Source: Cypionkella sp.
Lineage (GTDB): Bacteria > Pseudomonadota > Alphaproteobacteria > Rhodobacterales > Rhodobacteraceae
Direction: 5' to 3'
Length of the DNA stretch: 12,610 nt
Assembly (NCBI GenBank): GCA_018063485.1
Contig: JAGPBG010000023.1
Coordinates: 1 to 12,610, forward strand
The notes beneath the pieces were generated by a model that saw only the letters and a program-made list of their open reading frames with translations, was not told where the DNA came from and did no database searches. The position numbers and the translations under genes were made by a program. Below are positions 1-7,292 of this stretch, in pieces (the first letter of the stretch is position 1; every line of letters begins with the position of its first letter).

Positions 1-868
1 CCAGATCGGTAAATACCTGAAGTGCGGTTTCACAGCGATCAAGAATCCCCGGCTCCATCGCATAGGCCCCGCCCCAATCGCCCAGCCAACCGATGCGCTT
101 GCCGCGCAGATCGGTCTGCAACAGTGCCGGGTAATCTTGTGCCGTGCGGCCAAACGGAGTTTGCGGGTTGGCCCCCGCCTGCACAGCCAACAACCGCGCG
201 ATGTCCTCGATCGTGCGCGCCATCGGGCCTTCGGTGGCCAGAGTGTGCAGATAGCGGTCGCCTTCGGCATCGCCGGGCACCAACCCCCAGCTTGGCCGAA
301 AGCCGTAAACATTGCAAAAAGCCGCTGGATTGCGCAAGGATCCCATCATATCCGAGCCATCGGCAACCGAAACCATTCTGCTCGCCAGTGCCGCCGCTGC
401 CCCGCCCGATGATCCTCCGGCGGTGCGCATCAGATCATAGGGATTGCGCGTGACACCAAACACCGGGTTGAACGAATGGCTGCCATGACCCCATTCCGGC
501 GTGTTGGTCTTGCCAATGAACACCGCCCCTGCCGCCCGCATCCGGGCGGCCAGAAGATCATCACGGCTAGGCACAAAATCGGCAAACAGCGGTGAGCCCC
601 AAGTCGTACGCAAACCCTTGGTTGCACACAGATCCTTTACCGCCATCGGTATGCCATACAGCCAGCCCTGCGCGGGGCGATCATCCAGCGCGCGGGCCTC
701 GGCCAACAGGTCATCCTCATCGCGTAAGGAAACAATCGCGTTCACGCCAGGATTCGCCGCTGCCACCTGCGCCAAGACCGCTGCCATCACTTCCGAAGGC
801 GCCACCTTGCGCGCCGCAATCAAACGCGAAAGCTCACTGGCTGAAAGATCGCAAATTTCCATTCTCAT
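1..868 (-). CDS. Amidase-signature family hydrolase (partial, C-terminus beyond left edge)
   Basis: The open frame enters at 868 and runs without a stop to the left edge, giving the N-terminal 289 residues of a family that is usually about 450-500 residues. The amidase signature is clear. A lysine stands in the segment IPMAVKDL (about residue 78), a glycine/serine loop follows as AGGSSGGAAAA (about residues 150-160), and then GSDMMGSLRNPAA (about residues 171-183). By family knowledge the lysine, the second loop serine and the serine of MGS form the Ser-cisSer-Lys catalytic triad, so the enzyme should be active on an amide bond. The more usual sequence before the nucleophile is DxGGS; here it is DMMGS. 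Two in-frame ATGs, at 868 and 862, are equally usable and neither has a strong ribosome binding site. The gene follows potD on the same strand after about 125 nt. The substrate cannot be read from sequence: GatA-like, a general amidase or a polyamine-derived amide are all possible, and GatA is least likely without gatC/gatB beside it. Confidence 0.9.
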   Translation of the reverse strand, partial: MRMEICDLSASELSRLIAARKVAPSEVMAAVLAQVAAANPGVNAIVSLRDEDDLLAEARALDDRPAQGWLYGIPMAVKDLCATKGLRTTWGSPLFADFVPSRDDLLAARMRAAGAVFIGKTNTPEWGHGSHSFNPVFGVTRNPYDLMRTAGGSSGGAAAALASRMVSVADGSDMMGSLRNPAAFCNVYGFRPSWGLVPGDAEGDRYLHTLATEGPMARTIEDIARLLAVQAGANPQTPFGRTAQDYPALLQTDLRGKRIGWLGDWGGAYAMEPGILDRCETALQVFTDL

Positions 869-892
869 CGTCCAGATAATCCTGGGGAGGTA

Positions 893-984
893 GGGCGAAG
901 CCCAAGGGGGCAGGCAGCCCCCTATCTTTTCGCGGCGCGTCAGCGCCCAAAGGCCGTAATGTGGGGGCATTTTGCCCCCACATT
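893..984. repeat. Row of four hairpins between potD and the amidase gene
   Basis: Four inverted repeats follow one another. They are GGGC-GAA-GCCC (893-903), a perfect 7-bp stem AGGGGGC/GCCCCCT with a 5-nt loop (905-923), GGCGC/GCGCC with a 4-nt loop (934-947), and a perfect 12-bp stem AATGTGGGGGCA/TGCCCCCACATT around a TTT loop (958-984). The longest begins 10 nt past the potD stop codon on the minus strand and has no T-tract after it in that direction, so it is not a classical intrinsic terminator for potD. It could act as a 3'-end stabiliser or a weak or Rho-assisted terminator. The second stem is followed by ATCTTTT on the plus strand, but no plus-strand gene ends there. Confidence 0.7.
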
Positions 985-993
985 TCCGTCAGA

Positions 994-2019
994 TCACTTC
1001 TGCAATTCGGTCCAGATCGCGGTCTGATAGTCCAGCGCCTTGCCAGTGCAACTGACCACGAATTTTCCCGCCTTGGCCAGTTCAGGCGCGGGCACGATCT
1101 CGGGCGCGGTTTTCATATCCTCGGGCAGGAAGGCATCGGCCCCGGTGATCCCATTGCCATAGCGCGCAAAGGCCGACAGCATCGCGGCATTCTCCGGCTC
1201 CATGATGAAATCCATGAACAGATAGGCGTTGTCGACGTTCTTGGCGTCGGCCAGCAGCACCACCGAATCCATCCACAGCCCATAGCCTTCTTGTGGATAG
1301 CCATAGGCTACATCCGGATTGGCCAGACGCGCGCGCATCGCCGAACCGTTCCAATCCACGGTCGCGCCGTAATCGTTGTTCGACATCTTCTCGATGGTCG
1401 AATAATCCATCGACATCCATTTCGGCTTGGCCGCCAGCAGCGCGTCGCGCACTTTCTTCATCACTTCGGGGTCTTCCGAGCAAACCTCGCCGCCTTCATA
1501 CATGGTGGCCAACGCCAGCACGTCGCCCATCTCGGGCAGCACGTTGATCTTGCCAACCAGTTCCGCCGGCGGGTCCATGAAGATCGCCGAGGTGTTTATA
1601 TTGCCGCCATAAACCTTGGTGTTCACCGACACCCCGGTCGAGCCCCACTGCCACGGCACCGACCATTTGCGGCCCTCGTCCCAGGAGACGTTCATCCATT
1701 GATCTTCAATGTTCTTGTGATTTGGCAGGCGGGACAGGTCAAGTTCCTGGCTCAGGCCCTTTTCCTTGTAGATGTCGATAAAGCCTGCCGAAGGCACCAC
1801 CAGATCAAAGCCCGAAGCGCCCGCCTCGATCTTGGCCAGGGCGGTGTCATTGCTGTCGTAATCGGTGATGGTGACTTTGACGTTATATTTGTCTTCGAAT
1901 TTCTTGATCATCTCGGGGCTGGTGTAATTGCCCCAGTTATACAGGAACAACTCGCCGTCTGCGGCGGCCAGCGTGGTGCTGCCCATCAGGGCAACAAGCG
2001 CGATCAGTGTGGTTTTCAT
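994..2019 (-). CDS. potD: Periplasmic polyamine-binding protein of an ABC transporter (PotD/PotF family)
   Basis: The 341-residue product is of normal length for the family. It starts with a Sec signal peptide (residues 1-20, ending LAAA) and is not a lipoprotein, because no lipobox cysteine is present. The mature start reads LFLYNWGNYTSPEMIKKFE, the hallmark opening of spermidine/putrescine-binding proteins, and the later DWNGSAMRAR and GYGLWMDS segments correspond to ligand-cleft regions of PotD/PotF. It should capture putrescine or spermidine in the periplasm and deliver it to PotBC. Only two cysteines occur, in EVCSED and VVSCTG, and they could form a disulfide in the periplasm. The start at 2019 is supported by an AAGGAG ribosome binding site about 6 nt upstream. 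It is the last gene of the pot operon, 53 nt after potC, with its own strong binding site, which suits the greater need for binding protein. The exact polyamine is not determined. Confidence 0.92.
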   Translation of the reverse strand: MKTTLIALVALMGSTTLAAADGELFLYNWGNYTSPEMIKKFEDKYNVKVTITDYDSNDTALAKIEAGASGFDLVVPSAGFIDIYKEKGLSQELDLSRLPNHKNIEDQWMNVSWDEGRKWSVPWQWGSTGVSVNTKVYGGNINTSAIFMDPPAELVGKINVLPEMGDVLALATMYEGGEVCSEDPEVMKKVRDALLAAKPKWMSMDYSTIEKMSNNDYGATVDWNGSAMRARLANPDVAYGYPQEGYGLWMDSVVLLADAKNVDNAYLFMDFIMEPENAAMLSAFARYGNGITGADAFLPEDMKTAPEIVPAPELAKAGKFVVSCTGKALDYQTAIWTELQK

Positions 2020-2072
2020 TGCTTTCTCCTTGGTTGGATTTCGAAAGTTCGGTTGACAGGATGCCTGCGGTT

Positions 2073-2876
2073 CTACGACCGCTTTCGGTTCAGCAAAAAG
2101 AACGCCGACAACAGCACCAGCGTCACCGCCAGCAGCATGGCCGAAATGGCATTCACATCGGGCTTCATCGCCCGGCGCAACTGGCCCAGCATATAGGTGG
2201 GCAGGGTATCTTGTCCCGGTGATTTGACGAATTCGGTGATGACCACATCGTCAAGCGAGATAACAAAGGCCAGCATGGCCCCTGCCATCACGCCCGGTAA
2301 CAGCAAAGGCAGCGTAACATGGCGAAATGTCTGCCAACTGGAGGCATAAAGATCGGATGCCGCGGTTTCCAGTGTCAGATCCATCCCTTCAAGCCGCGCG
2401 CGGATCGGCATATAGGCAAAGGGAATGCAAAAAGCCGAGTGCGCAAGGATTAGATAGCCAAGGCCGGAATAGCCGGTGATGGATTTGATCGAAGCAAAGA
2501 ACAACAGCAGCGCCACGGCGGTGACGATCTCGGGCACCATCAGGGGTTGGTTGATCATCACATAAACCGCCGTCTGACCGCGAAACGCGCGGCGCCTTGT
2601 GGTGCCCAGTGCTGCCATGGTCGCTACCGTGGTGGAAATTACCGCCGCCGAAACCGCGATGATCATTGAATTTATCGTGGCCAGTTTCACCTGATCGTTC
2701 TGAATGGCGATGCCATACCATTTCATCGAAAACCCACCCCAGATCGAGGGGCTGTCAGAGGCGTTGAAGGAATAGAACACCAGCGTGAAGATCGGGATAT
2801 ACAGCACCAGAAACACTATTACCGCGATGGTTGCGAAACCGGGCAGGTTGGTGACAGAGAATTTATGCTCAGCCAT
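2073..2876 (-). CDS. potC: Polyamine ABC transporter inner-membrane permease (PotC/PotI type)
   Basis: The protein has 267 residues, the usual size for PotC. About six membrane helices can be drawn, near residues 13-36, 68-90, 104-128, 138-157, 192-213 and 242-262. The cytoplasmic EAA loop that docks on the ATPase is seen at about residues 170-192 as ETAASDLYASSWQTFRHVTL followed by PLLLPG. With PotB it should form the translocation pore for polyamines. The ATG at 2876 lies inside the end of potB, so the two genes share 8 nt (ATGGCTGA). A GGGAGAAG binding site lies just upstream within potB. This overlap suggests coupled translation and a one-to-one PotB/PotC ratio. Confidence 0.92.
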   Translation of the reverse strand: MAEHKFSVTNLPGFATIAVIVFLVLYIPIFTLVFYSFNASDSPSIWGGFSMKWYGIAIQNDQVKLATINSMIIAVSAAVISTTVATMAALGTTRRRAFRGQTAVYVMINQPLMVPEIVTAVALLLFFASIKSITGYSGLGYLILAHSAFCIPFAYMPIRARLEGMDLTLETAASDLYASSWQTFRHVTLPLLLPGVMAGAMLAFVISLDDVVITEFVKSPGQDTLPTYMLGQLRRAMKPDVNAISAMLLAVTLVLLSAFFLLNRKRS

Positions 2877-3780
2877 CGCGCTTCTCCCCGTTTATCGCGC
2901 GCACGTAAAACAGCAGCGCCACTGTTACGATGATGAGCAGCAGCATCGAGATTGCCGCTCCCAGAGGCCAGTTGCGGCCCTGGCCGAATTGCAGTTCGAT
3001 AAAGTTGCCGATCATCATCAGCTTGCCACCGCCCAGGATGCGTGGGGTGACATAGGCGCCAAGGCAGGGGATGAAGACCAGAATTGATCCGGCCACGATG
3101 CCGGGTTTGACAATGGGCAAGATCACCCGGCGCAACACCTGCATCCGGCTGGCGTAAAGATCATAGCCCGCCTCCAACAAGCGCATGTCAAAGCGGTCGA
3201 TGGCCGCAAACAGCGGCAGCACCATCAGTGGCAGATAGACATAGACCATGCCGATCAGCACCGCCGTATCGGTATAGGTGATCTGCAAGGGCTCCGCGAT
3301 CACCCCGGTCCAGAGCAGAAAGCCGTTCAGGATACCTTCGTTTCGGATCACCTGATTGATCGCAAAGGTGCGGATCAACAGGTTGGTCCAGAACGGAATG
3401 GTGATCAAGAACAGCCAGACCGCGCGCGCCTTGGGTGATCGGGTGGCGATATACCATGCAGTAGGAAAGCCGACGGCCAGCGTCAGAATGGTGGTGATCA
3501 GCGATAGTTTTACCGAGCGCCAGAAGATGATCAGATTGCCATCGGCCAGTTTCAACGTGTCATCAAAGATGTCGCGCACCACAAAGATCTGGGTCCAGCC
3601 TGCGGTGGAGAAAGTCCAATCGACGTTGCCGTATTTGCCCGGCGTCAGAAAGGAATAGACCAGAACGATCAGCAAGGGTCCGATGGCCGCCAGCAACAAC
3701 AGCACCAGTGCCGGGGCCGAGAGCAGCCAGCCGGCGCGGGTTGATGCGGCAAATTGCGCCTCTTCGGCGGGGCTGGCCAT
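2869..3780 (-). CDS. potB: Polyamine ABC transporter inner-membrane permease (PotB/PotH type)
   Basis: The protein has 303 residues with about six hydrophobic helices, near residues 18-42, 88-111, 120-143, 172-193, 225-246 and 275-294. The EAA loop (about 203-225) reads EAGYDLYASRMQVLRRVILP, the PotB/PotH pattern. The central PFWTNLLIRTFA segment is also typical of the family. It pairs with PotC in the membrane. Translation starts at 3780, only 3 nt after the potA stop, with a GGAGGA ribosome binding site inside the potA tail, so the two genes are probably translationally coupled. Length and motifs are normal and nothing looks broken. Confidence 0.92.
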   Translation of the reverse strand: MASPAEEAQFAASTRAGWLLSAPALVLLLLAAIGPLLIVLVYSFLTPGKYGNVDWTFSTAGWTQIFVVRDIFDDTLKLADGNLIIFWRSVKLSLITTILTLAVGFPTAWYIATRSPKARAVWLFLITIPFWTNLLIRTFAINQVIRNEGILNGFLLWTGVIAEPLQITYTDTAVLIGMVYVYLPLMVLPLFAAIDRFDMRLLEAGYDLYASRMQVLRRVILPIVKPGIVAGSILVFIPCLGAYVTPRILGGGKLMMIGNFIELQFGQGRNWPLGAAISMLLLIIVTVALLFYVRAINGEKRDG

Positions 3781-3783
3781 AGC

Positions 3784-4869
3784 CTAATCCTCCACCAGTT
3801 GCACAGCGCCAGCGGGGAAATGCACGCCGATCTTCTGCCCCTTGGTCAACCCCGCATCGCCCGAGGCCGGGCTTTGCAGCCGGGCGATCAGTTCGGTGCC
3901 GTCGGAAAGCGCCATATGACAATGGGTATCGGTGCCGAAATAGACCAGCGTTTGCACAGTGGCCTGGGTTGCCCCCGGTTCAGACGGATCGCCGAGGCGC
4001 AACTGTTCGGGGCGGATGGTGACGGTGGCGCGGCTGTCATCGGCACCCGGAGCTGGCGCGTCAATCATCGTGCCATCCGACAGGCGCAGTTTGCGGCCCT
4101 TGTAGGTGGCGGGCAGGAAATTGGTATCGCCGATGAAACTGGCGACAAAGCGGTTCTTGGGTTTGGTGTAGATGTCTTTCGGCGTGCCGACCTGTTGCAA
4201 CCTGCCCGCCGACATCACGCCGATCCGGTCGGACATGGTCAGCGCCTCTTCCTGATCATGCGTCACAAAGACAAAAGTGATGCCGGTTTCGGTTTGCAGG
4301 CGCTTCAACTCGATCTGCATTTCCTTGCGCAGTTTCAGGTCAAGCGCCGAAAGCGGCTCATCCAGCAACAACACCTTCGGCGCAGGGGCAAGGGCACGGG
4401 CGAGGGCCACGCGCTGTTGTTGGCCGCCAGAAAGCTGGCTGGTCTTGCGCTCGGCCATCGCCTCCAGCTTCACCAGCGCCAGCATCTTGGCCGTGGTGGA
4501 TTTGACCTCAGCCGCCGGGCGGCCCTGCATTTGCAGGCCAAAGCCGATGTTTTGCGCCACTGTCAGATGCGGAAACAGCGCGTAGCTTTGGAACACCGTA
4601 TTCACCGGGCGCTGATTTGGCGGCAGATAAGTGATGTCGGCGCCGTCCAGCAGGATGGTGCCCGAAGTGGGCATCTCGAACCCTGCAATCAGCCGCAGCA
4701 AGGTGGTCTTGCCGCAGCCCGAGGGGCCCAAGAGGGTAAAGAACTCGCCCTTGTTGATCTGGATGGATACATCATCCAGGGCGCGGACGATATTCGAACC
4801 CTGTCCGAAAGCCTTCACGGCGTTGCGGGCCTCGACAGCGATGGTCTGGCTCAAGGTGACTCGCTCCAT
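3784..4869 (-). CDS. potA: Polyamine ABC transporter ATP-binding protein (PotA/PotG type)
   Basis: The protein has 361 residues. The nucleotide-binding domain is complete: Walker A GPSGCGKT (48-55), Q-loop glutamine 94 in [10 protein letters not shown], signature LSGGQQQR (146-153), Walker B VLLLDE (166-171) and H-loop H204 in FVTHDQEE. The C-terminal third, including [10 protein letters not shown], is the TOBE-type regulatory domain of the PotA/MalK-like subfamily. It powers polyamine import through PotBC. It is the first gene of the operon. The ATG at 4869 has no visible ribosome binding site, whereas a TTG five codons later (4854) has GGAG 9 nt upstream, so the true start could be that TTG, giving [11 protein letters not shown]. 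The catalytic part is the same either way. Confidence 0.93.
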   Translation of the reverse strand: MERVTLSQTIAVEARNAVKAFGQGSNIVRALDDVSIQINKGEFFTLLGPSGCGKTTLLRLIAGFEMPTSGTILLDGADITYLPPNQRPVNTVFQSYALFPHLTVAQNIGFGLQMQGRPAAEVKSTTAKMLALVKLEAMAERKTSQLSGGQQQRVALARALAPAPKVLLLDEPLSALDLKLRKEMQIELKRLQTETGITFVFVTHDQEEALTMSDRIGVMSAGRLQQVGTPKDIYTKPKNRFVASFIGDTNFLPATYKGRKLRLSDGTMIDAPAPGADDSRATVTIRPEQLRLGDPSEPGATQATVQTLVYFGTDTHCHMALSDGTELIARLQSPASGDAGLTKGQKIGVHFPAGAVQLVED

Positions 4870-5085
4870 TTCGTTTTGATCAAATTAGACGCCGGAAGGG
4901 TCGCGGCGCAAGGTAAACTTGTCTCGGTATCTTAAAAAGCACGATTGCAGCTTTGGGTTGCGAAACGGCGATGGGAGACTGCGGGCCTTTGGCTGTCGGG
5001 GTTGATTTGCGTGGATATTGCCCCATCGCCCTCTGCGCATATTGCTGTTGGAGAGGAATATTCATCCTATTGCACCGCAAGTCCC
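4870..5085. other. Divergent intergenic region between the pot and corrinoid operons
   Basis: No credible gene is present here. The promoter of the pot operon must lie in this stretch or slightly further right, but I could not pick a convincing -35/-10 pair on the minus strand. The most AT-rich patch is at 4929-4937, which reads TAAGAT on the minus strand. The region holds a perfect 9-bp inverted repeat, GGCGATGGG (4967-4975) and CCCATCGCC (5022-5030), and a palindrome GAATATTC (5056-5063). Either could be an operator or a leader structure; function is unknown. Confidence 0.5.
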
Positions 5086-5113
5086 TTGACTGACGCAACA
5101 TGCCGGATATGAA
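5086..5113 (+). promoter_or_regulatory. Likely sigma-70-type promoter of the corrinoid operon
   Basis: TTGACT (5086-5091) matches the -35 consensus at five of six bases. After a 16-nt spacer, TATGAA (5108-5113) matches the -10 consensus at four of six. Transcription would begin near 5119-5121, exactly where the riboswitch fold begins, and that positional fit is the strongest argument for it. Confidence 0.6.
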
Positions 5114-5118
5114 GACAG

Positions 5119-5288
5119 GGCCTTCGGTTCCGGGTTCATAGCCCGGATGAAAAGGGAACGCGGTGCGGGGCAACCCAATTCCGCGACTGCCCCCGCAACT
5201 GTAAGCGGCGAGTGACGGCGGGAATGCCACTGGGGGAAACCTCGGGAAGGTCCGCCTCATCTATGACCCGCAAGTCAGGAGACCTGCC
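5119..5288 (+). promoter_or_regulatory. Cobalamin (adenosylcobalamin) riboswitch aptamer
   Basis: The conserved blocks of the class appear in the right order. A TTCC...AAAAGGGAA arm comes first (5129-5157), enclosing a TCCGGG/CCCGGA hairpin (5129-5134 with 5142-5147). Then come the GCGGTGC segment, the core CTGCCCCCGCAACTGTAAGC (5187-5206), GCCACTG (5226-5232), the TCGGGAAGG arm, and the B12 box AAGTCAGGAGACCTGCC (5272-5288). By family knowledge it binds adenosylcobalamin and switches off the downstream genes. It stands 147 nt before the TonB-dependent receptor gene and confirms that this is a corrinoid uptake operon rather than a siderophore operon. Confidence 0.96.
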
Positions 5289-5435
5289 AAGGTGATCACC
5301 CTTTCCGGGGCGCGAGGGGCGCTGCGGCAGGCGGCTTCCGCCAGAGGTGACGTTTTCACCGTCGGCGGAGGGGGCAACCTTTCCCATGGCATTCTGGCAT
5401 GAGCGGAGCATTCCGCGAAATAAGGGGTTCAACCC
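5289..5435 (+). promoter_or_regulatory. Riboswitch expression platform and btuB leader
   Basis: This stretch contains a palindrome GGTGATCACC (5291-5300) and a second copy of both halves, GGTGA (5346-5350) and TCACC (5356-5360). The second pair forms a hairpin enclosed by CTTCCGCC (5335-5342) and GGCGGAGG (5364-5371). CTTCCGCC can also take part in a smaller hairpin GGCGG-CTT-CCGCC (5330-5342). A GCGGA/TCCGC stem (5403-5416) lies just before the ribosome binding site AAGGGG (5422-5427). No stem with a following T-tract is seen, so control is more likely at translation or through Rho than by an intrinsic terminator. Confidence 0.55.
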
Positions 5436-7292
5436 ATGAAACGGCTTTCTATTTCAATTCTGGCTTTGGCGGCGATGCTGCCTCAGATGACGCTGGCGCA
5501 AGACACATTGCTTGACGAGATCGTGGTGACGGCAAACAAGATTGCCGCCGCGCTGAACAGGGTGGGCGTCTCGGTAGCGGTGGTAACCGAAACGGATCTG
5601 CAAAAATCATCGGAAACCACCGTAGCGGGCTATCTTTCCAAACTGCCGGGCGTGTCCTTGGTGGCACAAGGACCGTTTGGCAACACTGCCAATTTGCGGA
5701 TACGCGGGGCAGATGGGCGGTATCTGGCAGTATTTATTGACGGCGTGCGAGTTTCCGATCCGTCCTCCACCACGGTTCAGTTTGATTTCGGTTCACTGCT
5801 GACCACCGATGTCGGGCGGATCGAGGTGCTGCGCGGTTCACAATCGGCGCTTTGGGGCGGCTCGGCGGTGGGGGGGGTGATCAACATCACCACCAAAGCA
5901 GCGGTGGAAGAAGGCTTTCATCAGAGCGTGAAGGTCGAGACCGGATCCTATGGAACCACGATTCTTGCCTATGGGCTGACACAAAAGACCGGGCCGCTGG
6001 AACTGACGTTGAACGCGGGGGCTTTGCACACCGATGGCTATTCGGCGGCTGCGGCAGGCATCGAGAAAGACGGCGCAGATGCCGAGCGGCTGTCGTTTTC
6101 GGCCAGATATCAGGTGAACGATGCGCTGGCTTTGGGGGCCTCGGCCTTCACCCAGCGCGTGCGGCAGGATTATGATGGCTATGCAGCGCCCAGCTATCTT
6201 TTGGGCGATGCCAATTCCGTACAACGCAAGCGCGAAACCGGCGCGCGGGCGTTTGCCGAATACAAGTCCGGCAACTCGGATCATCTCTTTGATGCGACCC
6301 TGTTCCGTGTCGTGCGCGACTACGATCAGGACGGCGATCTGAGCGGTTTTGCAGGCAAGCGCCTGACGCTGGCTTACAAGGGCACAACCGAAATCTCGCA
6401 AGCCCTGACACTGGTTTACGGGTTGGATTGGCAAAAGGAATCGGCGGAATACACCAATCTTCCGGGCGGTGTCGCTGATAACAAAACAGTTGGTGCCTAT
6501 GCGCAGGCACTTTGGGCCGCCCGCGATGATCTGGATGTATCGGCCTCGCTGCGGATGGACCATAACGACGGCTTTGGCGATTATCCGACAGGGCGGCTGG
6601 CCTTGGCCTATCGGCCAGATGCGGCGACGACCGTGCGGGCAGCCATCGCCAGCGGCTTTCGAGCGCCCTCGATCGACGAGCGGTTTGGCGATTATCCGGG
6701 CTTTTACGCCTTCGTCGGCAACCCCGATCTGACGCCGGAAAAGAGTCTGAGCTATGAGTTGGGTGTGGAACATGAGTTTGGCGGCGGTGCCAGGCTATCC
6801 GCGACCCTGTTTCAGTTGAACATAGACAACCTGATCACCTATGTCTTTGGCGCGCCTTCAACTTTGGTGAACCTGCCGGGAAAATCAAAGCGGTCGGGGA
6901 TGGAATTGTCGGCTGAATTGCCGATCAATGATCGGTTCGCCCTCACCGCTGCCTATACCTATACCGATGCGCGCAACCCAGCGGGGGGGCGTTTGATACA
7001 GGTGCCTTACCATGACCTGAGCCTTGGACTCGAGGCGATGGTGACCGACAGGCTGTCAGCCTCGGTCAATATCAAGGCGCAGGCAGGGCGGCGCGACAAT
7101 GATCCCAATACCTTTGCCGCCGGGCCGATGCCTGATTTCGGGGTGGTCAATCTGTCGGTGAATTACGCGATCAATGACCGCACCGAAGCCTACCTGAAAA
7201 TCGACAATGTGCTTGATCAGGATTACCAGTTGATCAACGGCTATAACACCTCGGGGCGGGCGATCTATGTTGGGCTTCAGGCGAAGTTCTAA
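5436..7292 (+). CDS. btuB: TonB-dependent outer-membrane corrinoid receptor (BtuB-like)
   Basis: The 618-residue product is close to the size of E. coli BtuB. It has a signal peptide (residues 1-21, ending TLAQ), a TonB box DEIVVTA (27-33), a plug domain (roughly residues 44-155, with IRGADGRYLAVFIDGVRV and the tail GGSAVGGVINITTK), then a long beta-barrel with alternating strands ending in phenylalanine (YVGLQAKF), as expected for an outer-membrane barrel. It should move cobalamin and cobinamides across the outer membrane using energy from TonB-ExbBD, which is not encoded here. The riboswitch upstream and the BtuFCD and CbiZ genes downstream support corrinoid as substrate. The start at 5436 has AAGGGG 8 nt upstream. 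A run of eight Gs (5870-5877) sits in the plug-coding part and the frame remains intact through it. Confidence 0.94.
   Translation: MKRLSISILALAAMLPQMTLAQDTLLDEIVVTANKIAAALNRVGVSVAVVTETDLQKSSETTVAGYLSKLPGVSLVAQGPFGNTANLRIRGADGRYLAVFIDGVRVSDPSSTTVQFDFGSLLTTDVGRIEVLRGSQSALWGGSAVGGVINITTKAAVEEGFHQSVKVETGSYGTTILAYGLTQKTGPLELTLNAGALHTDGYSAAAAGIEKDGADAERLSFSARYQVNDALALGASAFTQRVRQDYDGYAAPSYLLGDANSVQRKRETGARAFAEYKSGNSDHLFDATLFRVVRDYDQDGDLSGFAGKRLTLAYKGTTEISQALTLVYGLDWQKESAEYTNLPGGVADNKTVGAYAQALWAARDDLDVSASLRMDHNDGFGDYPTGRLALAYRPDAATTVRAAIASGFRAPSIDERFGDYPGFYAFVGNPDLTPEKSLSYELGVEHEFGGGARLSATLFQLNIDNLITYVFGAPSTLVNLPGKSKRSGMELSAELPINDRFALTAAYTYTDARNPAGGRLIQVPYHDLSLGLEAMVTDRLSASVNIKAQAGRRDNDPNTFAAGPMPDFGVVNLSVNYAINDRTEAYLKIDNVLDQDYQLINGYNTSGRAIYVGLQAKF

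Noticed and set aside
905..930. Intrinsic terminator on the plus strand (stem plus ATCTTTT)
   Set aside because: No plus-strand gene ends upstream of it; both neighbours are on the minus strand, so it is reported only as part of the hairpin row.
961..2196. 411-codon open frame on the plus strand across potD
   Set aside because: It is antisense to the convincing PotD frame, has no family motifs, is rich in His/Arg/Gly/Gln as antisense frames of GC-rich genes are, and has no ribosome binding site.
3754..4935. 393-codon plus-strand frame across potA
   Set aside because: It is antisense to a complete ABC ATPase with all motifs; its composition is typical of a shadow frame.
4880..5260. 126-codon minus-strand frame upstream of potA
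   Set aside because: It runs antisense through the cobalamin riboswitch and has no family signal; the RNA element explains the conservation there.
5838..6773. 311-codon minus-strand frame within btuB
   Set aside because: It is antisense to the barrel-coding region, with no recognisable domain.
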